The notes beneath the pieces were generated by a model. That model searched no databases. It was not told the origin of the DNA and saw nothing but the letters and a program-made list of their open reading frames with translations. A stretch of 64,000 nucleotides of DNA from Cryptomeria japonica (Eukaryota; Streptophyta; Pinopsida; Cupressales; Cupressaceae): contig NC_081413.1 of NCBI RefSeq assembly GCF_030272615.1, forward strand, positions 558,275,136-558,339,135. Direction: 5' to 3'. The translations under genes and the position numbers were made by a program. Positions 36,034-48,249 of the stretch are shown here, one piece after another; the first letter of the stretch is position 1; each line of letters opens with the position of its first letter.

Positions 36034-36693
36034 ATGAAACTTGCATCTATTAATAACCCTACATCCAACAACACCATGATAAAACAAATGGGAAATGACT
36101 TGAGAGCATTCACTCAAGCTCTCATGGAGAAAAATGAAAGAATGACCTGATTTTTCCTCTAAAAAATCTAAAAATTGAATAACAATAACTCTAGATCCAA
36201 CCAAAACAATGGAATGGATACCCACTCCAACCATTATGAAAATAACAACCCAACAAGGGTATCAACCCCTAGGCCAACAATACCCCCTTTCCTACCTCAA
36301 GAAGAAGACATGATGGAGGAAGAAGCAAACAATCAAACCATGGATAGTGTGGATGAACTCAAAGATGCATACTCAAGATTAAATCTCGAAATAAAGAAGG
36401 ATGTCTCCTTTAGGGATTATTGTGACATTAAAACACGAGTTTTCCCAAACAAGACAAGAGGGCAACCTAACAAAGACTTAAAGGAGAGGATTAGTAAGAT
36501 GACCCTGTCTAAATTTCATGTGTCAGGGAAGACTATGATGCATTCTTCAGTCCAAAAATTGAACACCTACCTTTCACTTAGCCCCATGACCAAAGAGAAT
36601 ACCATAAAATTTGTTGTACTCCACCTGGAAGGGACAACCCATGATTGGTGGAATCATGACCTTATTAATCAAGACCACCAACACATAACAACC
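36034..36693 (+). pseudogene. Element A gag, N-terminal half (interrupted)
   Basis: The frame starts at ATG 36034, has in-frame stops near 36147-36170, then stays open through the retrotransposon gag core (KFHVSGKTMMHSSVQKLNTY; LHLEGTTHDWWNHDL). This is the Ty3/gypsy Gag capsid-like region of chromovirus-type elements. It stops being homologous exactly at 36693, where element B begins. The same frame of gag resumes at 43505, after B and its duplicated target. Confidence 0.8.
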
Positions 36694-37858
36694 AATAGCA
36701 TCATAAATTGTATCCACATACAATTTTGTCCTCACCTAGACGTCACCTTGGTGCTTTGACATCTGATGCCCAATGCCTGTTTTGATTATGCTCACACCAC
36801 TTCAAATCCAACTTCTTCAAATTCTTCTTTTATTTTCCTCCAAGCTTGAGTCATGATTGATAGAATTAGGGCACTAGGTACCCTGATCCTCTTAATTAGG
36901 GCCCATTTTGGGTCCTCATAATGGTCATCTCAAATGAGCGAAACATTTGGCACTGTGTTAGCATACTCTGAAAATTCAATTTGTTTTTTATCAATCAATC
37001 ATAAAAGGAGGTATACCCCCTAATTTGAGACCTAAGAAAATATTATTATTTCAATTGCACTTTAGCAAATTCAAGTGAGCAATCAGTTAATCATTCATCA
37101 AGTATTGGAGAAGAAGTGAAGTCAAGTTTATGCATTAAAGATAGCATCCATGATCGAATTTCTTTTGAGACACATGAAACCATAAAACCTTTGCATGAGG
37201 ATCGAACATGACTTCATCAAGGTATATTTTATTTACGAGCATTTTTACTTTAGATCTAGCCTTTCCCTCAAAAGGAAAGCATTTTGCAATAATTTCCATT
37301 TCAATTCCTATGTCAATTTCAAGGTTAATACCTAAATCGAGGTTTGACCTAAGGAGAACCTTTATCCACAACATATTTTCCTCTCTTTCGGTATGCAGGA
37401 AATAGGTTCAGGAGTTGTACTCGAGAATCCCAACAGAGTCAACAACAACAAATAAGTTTAGCTTTTGACAAAGCAAAATTTAGAGGACCAAGGTGAATCT
37501 ATACTACCTGGTCTTGAAAAATTATGTCAAACTTCTGCGAACGGGTTCTAAACATCTTCTTTTGCCCAAATCTCAGTTTGTGGTTTTGTGGGATATATGT
37601 AGCAGTTTGCTTTTGATAATTTACTTCAATTATTTATTGTTTTACCCTAATTCCACAATAACTATCCAATTTCAATCTGGAAAGAGAGTAAAAAACAAAT
37701 AACAACCAATGAATTTAATTAGAATTTCAACCCTTTCCTCATTTGGATTGTGGCTATATCTATTAGGTTCACCACTCTTTCAATGTATTGGGATAATTTA
37801 GCTTATTAGTGGTTCTATTATCTTAATTGAAACCCTAATCCTAAATTACAACTATACA
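36694..37858 (+). repeat. 5' LTR of element B
   Basis: About 1165 bp and collinear with 42356-43499, with many substitutions. It contains the block CGAGGTTTGACCTAAGG and a TTTCGGTATGCAGGAAATAGG segment. Confidence 0.85.
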
Positions 37859-38249
37859 TTTTGGTGAAATCAACCTCTTTCATGCTTGTTTCTGATTTAT
37901 TATCTCAGATCTGATTTATATGTATTTTTACATTATTTTTTGCACTCATAAATCATATTTGCAATCGAATTACATAAATTTAGTGGTTAAATACACAAAA
38001 ACCATAATTTATTATTCTAAAATTGACATGTGGGTTACAAAAAATTTCAATTATATTTTCATATCTGATTATTATGACATGTTATCAGATTTTGAGGCAT
38101 CAAATATTCAATATAGCAATTCAAATTGCCTAATTAATTGGTTAATCAATAATTTTTACAAAGAATTGCATTATTTAATCATAGTTTTCATTAAATTAAT
38201 TTCCTTTGTGCATGAATTTGGTTACCATTAGTCCTGCATATAATATTTC

Positions 38250-39990
38250 AATGAGAAGAAGTTGTAGACTTAAGGCTTCCCAAGATTTAAACACTAAGGA
38301 TATGGAGCTTTAGTTGGATAACTTGATCCACGAGAATGTTGGTGCTTCCTCTAATTCAACAAATGACATAATTAATCCCCATTATCCTCATACTTCGTAT
38401 GATGTGGATAATCACTAACTAGGGTTAGTATTGACCATTTGGAGAAGATTGACATTGAATTTCAAAATCTTCAACAATGTATGATTCAACAATAACCAAA
38501 AAGTGAGGCAATCCGCTTGATTGAAGGATTAAAAATAATGGTGAAGAGTGATAAGATAGGTGTGGATTTGTTGCATGGCCTTGCTCATATTGTTGACACC
38601 AGTATTATGCCAATAAAAAGTTGTGCCAAAGTCCTTGGTTACTCTTAACCCACTAGTCAAGTTAATAATTCCATTCCTATGCCTACATCCTTGCCTAGTG
38701 TGCCTGCATTTACATCTTCTATCATGAATAATTCAACATAAAATGTTAATCCTCAACATGTTAGTCATGGGGGCAATCCTCTTAATCAATATTCTTGCAT
38801 GCCTCCTTCTGTGAGTCTTCCATTTATTTCACAACCATCTCCCACACCATCATTACCATAATGTTCCCCCTCCACCTACATACAACAATGTTACTCCTCC
38901 ATCGCAATCCAACATTTCCAATTTTAATCCATCCACCAAAGCAACCATCAATAATCTAGCCCAAATTTTTACATCCTTACAATATCAATTGGCTTTCACA
39001 ACTCAGTCCAAGTTCAATGTTCAACCCACTTTTTGATGGTACTATCCATGCATTTCCTCCTAAACATATCAATGTCCCTCAATTGGAGTTCTATAATGGA
39101 AAAGGTGATCCCTTTACTCATGTGAATATGTTTTAAACTTTTTATAGTGATTTTTCTCATGACCAAAGACATGGCTAAATTGTTTATTAGAGCCTATATA
39201 GACAAATATTTGCAATGGTATTATTCTTTGTCTCCTTATTCTATTACTTCTATTCAAAAATTGGCTAATGCTTTCATTCAACAATTTTAAAATAACATTG
39301 TTCCCAAGATTACTTTGACTAATTTGATTCATTGTATGCAACACGTTAAAGAAAAAGTGTCTGATTTTATGGGTAGATATAAACAATTGCATTCTCAAAT
39401 TGCTTATCAAGTGTCTAATCATGATATTCAAAGAATTTTTATTGCTAATTTACAAAAATGAATTAGAGATAAGCTTCTATTTTTTGGTTTTACATCTTTT
39501 ACACAATTATATGTTGTGCTTCATAATTATCAACTTCAAGTGAGTCAATTTGAATCACCCTCTTCGATGGCTCTAGTTGATAAGAATGAGAGTACTCAAC
39601 AATTATTTGTGAAAATAAAACCTAACAAAAGTTTCATCAAGATAAATGACAACATAAATGCTCAAGTGGCAACCATGACATCAGGTTTGGCCCTTTATCC
39701 AAATACTCTGGAAAAAAATTAACTTCTCTTTCTAAATCTTTGTGTAGTATAATGTTGAGGTTGGTAAATGCTAATGTGGTGCAACTTCCTCCCATCAAAC
39801 CAATTGACACTTCTAAACCATTGCCACCTTACCATGATCCCAAATCTTTTTGCCAATATTAGCATCAACTTGGCCATGATATTGAGAAGCATTACAAGTT
39901 GAGAAATAAGATCCAAGAATTCATTGATAACAATACTATATCCATAGCTGGTGTTAATGAATAAGGGAATAAATTTGTATCCCCACCTAA
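38250..39990 (+). pseudogene. Element B gag, multiply frameshifted
   Basis: A probable start is at ATG 38250 (MRRSCRLKASQDLNTKDMEL then a stop). Further on, pieces in different frames match a Ty3/gypsy gag: FNVQPTF, NVPQLEFYNGKGDPFTHVN, KLFIRAYIDKYLQWYYSLSP, then FIQQF, KVSDFMGRYKQLHSQIAYQ and MALVDKNESTQQLFVKIKP up to about 39720. The order and content (capsid-like domain, conserved YxG.GDP.xH and W) fit gag. At least four frameshifts or stops break it. Confidence 0.7.
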
Positions 39991-40079
39991 TCAAAACCTC
40001 CAAATCTTTACCAATCTCTTTCCTTCTCAGACTACTAATGTTGTTGAGTATGAATCTCTTGATTTTTCTCCTAGTGACC

Positions 40080-40569
40080 TAGGCCTAGAATCTAATAATA
40101 TTATGCAACTTGTTGAAGAACCTAAACCTCCAAAATATTTAAGCATTATTTTTTTTATCCTAGTGAAACTATTGTTGCACCTAATGGCCCATTATACATC
40201 ACTTTGAAGATCAAAAACAAATTCTCACGAGGGGTGTTCATTGATCCAGTGTGTATTATGTATATGATCACTGGAGAATATCTTTATATTTTACAATTAC
40301 ATCAAGTTACATATGATAAGTCTGATATTGTGGTTAAGGTGTATGATTGTTTCTCTTTCCATACTATTGGTTCTATCACTCTTCTCATTGAGGTTGGTAC
40401 TAAGTGCTTAGATGTCACCTATGCTATTATCCCTACATCAAATCAATTTCATGTGAAGTTGAGACATCCTTGGCTCTTTTCCATGAAAGTTATCCCTTCT
40501 ACAATTCATAAATGTTTGGAATTACCTTATAAGGGCACTATTATAACAATTAATTATAGCCTTTACTAG
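40080..40569 (+). pseudogene. Element B retropepsin-like domain, active site altered
   Basis: A 121-codon open frame begins at 40204. It holds the sequence context of a gypsy aspartic protease: a GVFIDP segment where the D-T/S-G-A motif should be, ITGEYLYILQLHQVTYDKSD, a SITLLIEVGTK strand, and the LRHPWL segment equivalent to the usual LG.PWL. The catalytic triplet is DPV in place of DTG or DSG, so the enzyme would not work as read. A Pro/Lys-rich open tail continues at 40576-40860 and 40899-41366 without known motifs. Confidence 0.65.
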
Positions 40570-40575
40570 CCCACA

Positions 40576-41366
40576 ATGAAGTGTGTAAATTTCACTCTTC
40601 ATTACTTTTGGCCTAAACAAGCTAAGCCTCTTAAGCCTCAGAATGACATCTTTTTCTTATCTTATCAAAAATGGAAAAATAAGATGGTCATGTCCTTGAG
40701 TACACCTAGAGACCCTAAACCCATGGATATTCCTCCTCCTCATAATGCACATGGTATTCTCCCCAATCCTTCTATTCCTCCTATACTTCCTACAAGAAAA
40801 AGTGCTTGGCATCAAGTCTCCCTCAGCCTAGTGGGTTTTCTTCCATTCCCCCCCTTGTAAGGGAATAAAAGAATCTTGTATTCATTGATTCTCAACCTTT
40901 GAAACCCTCAGCTAAAACTAAAAGGAATCATTGTGTGAGAGAACATCGAAAAAGATGTCATTCCAAATATTGTGAGCTTGCTTCCCAAACCATTTCCTCC
41001 CCAAAGACGCCAAATGTTGACTTGGTCCCATTTGTCCAACCTTCACCTAACCCTAGGAAGGAAGTTCACATCAAATCACCTAAATTAAAAATGCTTAAGA
41101 AAAATGATGGTTCAACTTATTTTCGTTTTAGAGATCCTATTTTTATTAATCTGGATGATGATATGGATGATGATAGTGTTTTTCATACTAACAATTTTGA
41201 TTCTAATGATTATGATGTTATGTACAAAGTTGTTGAGATTAACCATGAGTTATCTTCACATTTTTCAAACGCATTAACCCTAGCTCCTAGTGACAAACAA
41301 AGTGATTCATCGTTAGAGAATGGTCCTTGTTTGGAACTTGTAGTAGCTCCATCTATTGTTCTCTAA
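40576..41366 (+). pseudogene. Element B post-protease reading frames, unknown
   Basis: Two adjacent frames (94 and 155 codons) follow the protease. The first is Pro/Lys-rich. The second contains KMLKKNDGSTYFRFRDP and an acidic NLDDDMDDDSV run. Reverse transcriptase would be expected here in an autonomous element, and no RT motif is present. Function unknown. Confidence 0.45.
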
Positions 41367-42355
41367 GTGGCTCCTATTGCATCTTGTCTGTCATTCGTAA
41401 ATGATACTAAGCAATATTGGGAGGTGGGTGATTTTCTTGACTAGCTTCATTTGTACCATGTTTTCTCTTTTATGTGTTTGCTTGTTCATAATCTGCTTCT
41501 CCTATGATGTGTTGCTCGAGACTTTTTTGTGTTATATTAAGTTCTCTTTGGATGAACCTTGTTATTCCATTGGTGCAAGGCAGTAAAGATGCTAAATCCA
41601 TCATGAGATTATTCTATTTGTATCTCAATTCTTTTAGATGTTGTGCCATATGTTGTCTATTTGGGGATGATGCAAAGCATTGAGATATCTTTTTTGTCTC
41701 TTCATGTTGACTCGAAAAGACACTTGTTTGTTCTCTCTTGTGCTCTTCTTCCATTGTTTTTGTAGTTCCACTACCTTTGGGGGATGAGATCAATTCAATA
41801 CAAATATTCTTGATATACATTATTTATCACATGAGCATACTGACCCGAGAGTTAGTGGATCCCTTATATACTTTTTCATATGTGTTTTGTGACCATTATC
41901 CTTTGATTTGTCCTTTCTTAGGGGCAAATAATAATGGAAATGCGCTTGTCTTTTGGATGCATGCTACCTTAAAGAAATTGATCCCAAAAAGGTGTGCACA
42001 ATCAATTTAATGTGGGGGCATACAATCTGCTCAATGTTACACTCTATGCACACACCACGATGTGTTTTTGATACTCAAGTTACTTTCCAAATTGAGCCTT
42101 TTGCTTTGTAATTTGGTTTTTTTATTTTTCATGAATCATAGTAAGCAAATCTTACAAGGCCACTTTAGTCATGATCTCTTTTTCCCTTTCATGTGCTGCC
42201 TCATTTTTCTTGATATTAGAGTAATAAGATCCTAATTTCCTTGGGGGTTTGGTGTGTCTTGTCTCTTTGATATATTGGTGAAATTTTTTCAATGTGACTC
42301 TATACTTTACCGTGAGTATGCTTAGTCTCATACTCCTGCTAAAGTGGGAGCTAAA
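41367..42355 (+). other. Element B non-coding 3' interior
   Basis: No recognisable domain. It includes TTAATGTGGGGGCAT near 42008, a phrase seen before 3' LTRs of some plant gypsy elements, and ends with the polypurine tract AAAGTGGGAGCTAAA at 42341-42355. Confidence 0.5.
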
Positions 42356-43499
42356 TGTATCATCGTAAATTGTATCAGCATACAATTTCCTCCTCACCTA
42401 GACCTCACCTTGGTGCTTTGGCCTTCGATACCCGATGCTTATTTTGATTCAATTCACACCACATGAAATCCTACTTTTACATCTTCTTCTTTGCTTTTCC
42501 TCCAAGCTTGAGTCTTGATTGATAGGACCGTGGTGCCCTCATCCTCTCAATTAGGGCCCATTTTGAGTCTCTATGATAGTCATCTCAAATGAATGGTAAA
42601 TTTAGCCTCGTGTTGGCCTACTCTAGAAATCAATTTATTTTCAGATAGTCAAGTATAAAAGGAGGTCTACCCATCTTCTTTGAGACCTAAGCAAAAATTA
42701 TGATTTCAATTACACTTTAGCACATTCAAGTGAGTAAGCAATCAATCATTCATCAAGTAATGGGGCATAAGTGAAGTCAAGTTTATGAATTCAAGATGAC
42801 ATCCATGATTAAATTTATTTGAATATATTCTACACAAAACCCTAAAACCTTTGCATGAGGATCAACCACAACTTCATCAAAGTGTAACTCATTTACAAGA
42901 AATTTTACTTGAGATTTGACCTTTCTCTCAAAAGGAAAGAATTTTGTAGTGATTTTCATTTCAATTTCAACGTAAATTCCTAAAATGGGTTTCGACCTAA
43001 GGAAAACCCCTATCAACAACATATTTTCCTCTCTTTTGTGTGCAATAAACAAGTTCCAAATCTATACTCAAATATTTTGGTAGCAACGAACAGGTTCAAC
43101 TTATAATGACACAAATTTTTTTGGAGGACTAGGGCAAATCTGTACTACTTGGTCCCAAAAAATTAGGTCAAATATCTTGGAATGAGTCTAAACATCTTCT
43201 TTTGCCCATATCTTAGTTTGTGGCTCTATGGGATATCTATAGCAGTCTATTTTCAATAGTTTACTTCAATTATTCATCTTTTTACCTCGATTTCATGACA
43301 ACCATCCAATTTCAATCTAGAAAGAGGGTAATAGACAAATAACAACTAGTGAATCTAATAGAAAATTTATGCCTTTCCATATTTGGATTGTGGCTAGACC
43401 TATTAGGTTCACCCCTATTTCAATGTATTGGGATAATTTGGCTTATTAACAGTTTTATTATCTTAATTAAAACCCTAAATCCTAAATTACACCTATACA
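42356..43499 (+). repeat. 3' LTR of element B
   Basis: 1144 bp with intact TG...CA ends. It is followed directly by CAACC and the resumed gag frame of element A. Confidence 0.88.
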
Positions 43500-43504
43500 C
43501 AACC

Positions 43505-44175
43505 TACGATGATTTCACTCAAGAGCTCATCCAAATATTTGACCAAGAACATCCCAAATGGTAGTTTAGGGAACTTACACTAGTAAGGAAATAAGGAACT
43601 ATGGATGAGTATGCCATTAAGCTCCAAAACCTTTTCATAATGGTCCTCGATGTATCCCAAAGAAGACTAGGCTACCTATTTGTCCAAGGATTAAAAGACT
43701 TTGTTAAGGGATTGGTAAGCACACTCAACCCTACATCACTTAAAGATGCAATTCGAAAGGAAGTAAGTGTAGGCATCACACCCAAAAAGGACAAGTATCA
43801 TGCAAAAATTCATTCCTCGCATACTCATACCAAATAATTTTACAAAAAGGATGGAAGACAACCCTTTGTGCCTTATAAAGAAATGAAGAGTTGCTTGAAA
43901 AGGGAATTATGCTTTAAATACAAGGAAAAAAGGGAACCGAGACATGTTTATAAAAAACAATGGGAAACCCAAATTTGTGTTTTAAATGCAAGGAAGAATG
44001 GAGACCCTACGGAACACTTATAAAAGATGATGAGAATACCCAAATTTGAGTTTTAAATGTAAGGAAGAATGGAAACCAGGACATAAGTGTGAAAAGGAAA
44101 GAAAAGCATGCCATATGGAAGCCTTATCTAATGAAGAATTATGGGAATACGAGGAATAAAACCTTAACAAAAGAA
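43505..44175 (+). pseudogene. Element A gag, C-terminal half and nucleocapsid region
   Basis: Straight after the TSD the gag frame continues with DDFTQELIQIFDQEHPKW, then a stop, then GTMDEYAIKLQNLFIMV and LFVQGLKDFVKGLVSTLNP, the second part of the capsid domain. After 43840 the frame breaks up. Repeated CFKYKEKREP / CKEEWRP segments look like a degenerate, tandemly repeated zinc-knuckle region with stops. Confidence 0.75.
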
Positions 44176-44261
44176 GACAAGGTGAAGAAGAGAAGGAACA
44201 TTGAACCCTAGCTACAATCTTGCAAGCCTCCAAATATAGACCATTCTGAAACAAAATTACT

Positions 44262-44620
44262 TTAAAAGGGAAAAGGGTGATTTCCCTTATGGATAGTGGG
44301 TCATCCCACAACTTTATTGGAAAAAATCTAGTTGCAAAGATGAAATTGGAAAATAAGAACTTTAAGGGCTTCATGGTAGCCCTAGCTAATGAATCTATGG
44401 CTCAATGTACCAAAATAATTCGTTTACTAAAAATCACCTTGGGAAAGAATCCCATAAAAGAATACTTGTATGTGGAACTCTATATGTTAATATAATATTG
44501 GGTGCTCCTTGGATACATTCTCTAGGACATTTCATTGTGGACCCCCAAATTTGCAAATATGCTTCCAACATGAAGGACAAGAATTCACCTTGTAAAGGCT
44601 ACCTGGCAGCTCCCCAATAA
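44262..44620 (+). pseudogene. Element A retropepsin
   Basis: VISLMDSGSSHNFIGKNL carries the aspartic-protease signature D-S-G-S-S. MVALANESM and ITLGKNPI follow, then after a one-base shift the conserved ILGAPWIHSLG segment. It is a gypsy protease domain of about 120 residues broken by one frameshift. Confidence 0.75.
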
Positions 44621-44759
44621 TAATATCAACTAAAATTATGGATAGAATCTTTAGGAAAGGACAAGGAGAGTGGGTTGTACAATGTATGATTCTCGACAAA
44701 AAATATTCCTAGGGATAGAAAATCCACATTGATATCCAATCCATTTTAATTAACATAAG

Positions 44760-45160
44760 AGGGTATTTGGTGATATTCCCCCAAGACCACCCCTAAAAAG
44801 AGGATTTGAACATGCCATTGAATTAGAAGAAGGATCAAAAACTATTCTCACCACATCGTACAAGAACCCTTGAAAATTCAAAGAGGAAATTAAGAAAACC
44901 ATCAAAGAACTACTTGAGATGAGGCACATCCAACCTAGTTCCAACCCTTTCGCCTCCTAAGTGGTGTTAGTAAAGAAAAAATATGGCACTATGAGAATGT
45001 ACATACGTTATAGGGCTTGAAACAAAAAGACAATAAAGACCTCTACCATATTCCAAGAATTTATGAGCTAATTAATGAATTCCATAGAGCAAAATACTTC
45101 TCCAACTTGATCTACGATTTGGATATCAACAAATAAGAATGAGGAAAGAAGACACTAAAC
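44760..45160 (+). pseudogene. Element A reverse transcriptase, N-terminal remnant
   Basis: Pieces of the RT fingers domain: PPRPPLKRGFEHAIELEEGS, EEIKKTIKELLEMRHIQPSS, VVLVKKKYGTMRMYIRYRA, then the INEFHRAKYFS-like segment with shifts. It ends at about 45150 before the FxDD/YxDD catalytic part. What follows is unrelated, so the rest of pol and the 3' LTR were lost. Confidence 0.7.
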
Positions 45161-46001
45161 AAAAAATATCATAACTTCCCATATTGATCAAACCAACAAC
45201 ATAAAACAAAATTGGAACATTGGGCAACCCAAATAGACATGTCCTCCAAGCTACAACAATTGAAATCACATAATAGAGAATTATCAAGCATTCTCTGGAC
45301 CAGTTTTGACAAACACCTCATTGTTAGAAATAGCACTAACCAACTCTTCCATTTGAGAAATAGGGGACCTGAAAATTTTATAGTGTAACATACACAAATC
45401 ATTGACATTATATCCAAAACCGCAATCCATAACCTTCACAAATTGGAGGAATGCAAAGCATACTTCCACTAGGATATTAAATACTCTTTCCTGCACATAA
45501 ATATTGTTTCCTTCATATCGAGACTTTCACTACACCAACCTTTTGAAAACACCTCAACATCACCACCATACCACACACAAACATTAAAACAAGCACTTCC
45601 AAACCATCTACAACACATGGTGATATCAATGACAATAGTAGATAGGTTGACACAAGTGACAACACAACTCATCAACTCAAGATTCCAACATTCTTTCCCT
45701 TTGTCATTGATGACAACACTTTTAACACCAACAACAAATAACACTTTCTATCTCTCTAACCCAATATTATCTCTTTCCCCTTTTCACATCAAGTATAAAG
45801 GGCACACTACAACAAACAATTGATCTTTCTCTCCCCATTTCTGGTTACTACAACACTCCATCTGCTACAACCACACTACTCCTACTAAGAGTAAAAACTA
45901 CATCAATCTAGGAGACAAAAGATGAACTTTAAAAAATCCCCATAGAAAGATGCACCACTTGAATGCATATAGTTTGAAGGAGGGGCAATAACCCCTAGTT
46001 T
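45161..46001. other. Unassigned sequence between gypsy and copia remnants
   Basis: Several overlapping open frames of 60-90 codons occur on both strands, but none has a known motif or splice context. Part of it could be the 3' non-coding end or LTR of the antisense copia relic that starts at 46002. Confidence 0.35.
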
Positions 46002-46655
46002 CTATCGAAGATACTTAAAGATATCCTTCGCTAAAGCCTTAGTAAAAATATTTGCAATCTCTTCCTTAGTAGATACATACTCCAATTTGACTTTTTTATT
46101 TGTAACCTTCTCTCTCAGAAAAGGATATCCAATTAAAATGCATTTATTCCTTGAATTCATCATTAACTTCTTAGAAATGTTAATTATACTTGTATTATCA
46201 CACATAATAGGAATTGTCTCATCATACTTCACCTTGATATCCTTAAGAGTTTGCTTCATCCACACAACCTAAGTAGAACAAGATGTTGTTGCAATGTATT
46301 CTACCTCTACAGTAGATAGTGACACTAAATCTTGTTTCTCACTTAGCCAAGAGACCACCCTATCTCCCAAGAAAAATGCACCACCACTTATACTTCTCCT
46401 ATCATTAACACATGTGTCCCAATCAAAATTTGTATATGATTTCAAAGTGAAATCATCATCCTTTTTATACCATAATCCATAATCTAGAGCTCCTTTCAAA
46501 TATCTGAATATCCTTTTTATTGCTTTATCATGAGATTTCTTAGGATTAGTTTAATATTTGTTAACCAAACAAATGACTTGCATAATATCTGATCTTGAAG
46601 CAATCAAATACAATAGTCCTCCAACCATAGATTTGTGTAGCATGTAAAATTCATC
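46002..46655 (-). pseudogene. Copia RT C-terminus and RNase H fragment
   Basis: On the minus strand the order is that of Ty1/copia pol: SMVGGLLYLIASRSDIMQVI, then KGALDYGLWYKK, SYTNFDWDTCVNDRRSISGG, VEVEYIATTSCSTQ and ANIFTKALAKDIF. These are the conserved 'VGSLLYL..TRPDI', 'DADWAG...R.STSG', 'STAEAEY.A' and 'ADI.TK.L' segments. One stop lies near 46550. The fragment is truncated at both ends: upstream pol is missing beyond about 46655, where unrelated AT-rich DNA begins. Confidence 0.85.
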
Positions 46656-48147
46656 TTAATCAAAACAATTAATTAGAATAAAAGGTAAACCACGAATCCC
46701 TATCTAATTAAACAATTCTAACAAACTAACAACGAAATAATACAATAGCAAGAAATAGGAATTATAAATCAAATCAATCAAAACTCCCTATTCCAAGATT
46801 GCATATAGCTTCCATTGCTCTTCTCTTCTTTGTGGTATGATGGCTCTCAAATATTGTTCTGGTAACTTGCAAGCGACACAAAGATTCAAAGTTTGTGATT
46901 ATTGAAAATGGAGATTGAATGCTCAATTTATAGATTTTTGGAGAAGATTGATTGAAAGGTGGAATAGATTGATCAAGAGGTGGAACTCGGGTGAGCTCAC
47001 ATGAAAATTGATAGTTGAACTGCTGATTGTAGGAGTGAAACTCAATAGATTGAATAGATTAATTGAGTCAACTGATTGTGGAAAAAGCTGACTGAAGGAA
47101 GAAAAAGAATGATTGGAGGAAATAAAGAGGATGACAAAGAAAGCTTAATTTAGAAAAAGCTAACTGAAAGATAGAAATAGAGATTGGAGAGATAAATGAT
47201 TTAATTAATTAATTGAATTAATTAATTAATTTAGCATGTGCTTGCATTTTAACTTAGATTTTCAATTTAATCTTTGCATAAAATTTATTCAAATAATTGA
47301 ATTTATTAATTCAATTTAGCATTTGAACATATTTAGAACTTGACTTTGATTTTCAATTTGGTTTTTGAAATCATGCACATGTATTTGAATTTGGAAGAAA
47401 TTAGAAGAATCTCAAATTAAATGAAATTAGAATTTGGGGATTTGGAAATGGAAGAATTAATTAGTTAATTCAATAATTTAAATAAACTATTTAATTATGC
47501 TAGAAATGGACTTTAATTAAATAGCAAAGATTATTTGAATTAAAGGATTAAATCACAATTAATTAAATAATAAATATTTAATTAATATTTAGAAAAGGGT
47601 TGATGATTAGATGATTAGAGATAGAAATTAAAAATTATTTATTTAAATAATAAAGATTATTTAAATTGGGGAATTAAAAATCAGAATTAATTAAATAATA
47701 AATATTTAATTAACATTTGGAAAATGATTAAAATGATTAGATGATGATAGAATAAGAAAATAGAATAATTAGTAAGATGATGAGGAAATATGAAATTAGA
47801 AGAAACAGTTAATTAAATTAATTAAAGAATTATTTAATCAATTAGAGGAATAATTAGTACATGATCAATGAGACATTTTTAGGTGTCTACATTTGCCCCT
47901 CTTTGAGATTCAAAGAAAATGAAAAATTCTGCCCCAGTATGCCTTGGTACTGTTGTATAGTGTAAATATGCCCCCTCGGAAAATGTGGTCAAAAAATTCA
48001 AAAATTGAAACCATGTTTTCGATAATGGTGTAATGAGCAAGCATATAAAATTTAGTGCAATTTCGAGATTGTTTGAGTAGGCTAAAATGTGTTTGAAGCT
48101 GGCAGGGACCACGGGCGTCGAGGTGTCAAAAAAACCCTAATTTTGAG
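46656..48147. other. AT-rich spacer with AATTAATT-rich stretch
   Basis: No gene. From about 47180 to 47860 the sequence is dominated by AATTAATT, TTAATTAAT and related short palindromic runs. GGTGTCTACATTTGCCCCTCTTTGAG near 47880 looks like retroelement or LTR text leading into the PMD gene. Confidence 0.5.
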
Positions 48148-48160
48148 CTATAAATAGGAA
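48148..48160 (+). promoter_or_regulatory. TATA box before the PMD gene
   Basis: CTATAAATAGGAA lies about 100 bp upstream of the proposed start codon at 48250, a normal distance for a plant promoter with a short leader. Confidence 0.55.
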
Positions 48161-48249
48161 TTTTTAGGTTTTCATTTGCTCATTTGCATTTTGGAAATTT
48201 CTTGATTTTCTCTGCAATTTGTGTGCTTTTATCTGACTATTTGATTGTC

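Larger units (their letters stand above)
36694..43499 (+). mobile_element. Complete LTR retrotransposon B, non-autonomous, nested in element A gag
   Basis: LTRs at 36694-37858 and 42356-43499 share the same order of landmarks throughout. The right LTR begins TGTATCATCG and the left begins AATAGCATCA, so its TG has mutated to AA; both end CTATACA. TSD CAACC lies at 36689-36693 and 43500-43504. A polypurine tract AAAGTGGGAGCTAAA precedes the right LTR. The 4.5 kb interior codes for gag and a protease-like domain only, with no RT, RNase H or integrase. Divergence between the two LTRs and many stops indicate an old insertion. Confidence 0.88.
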
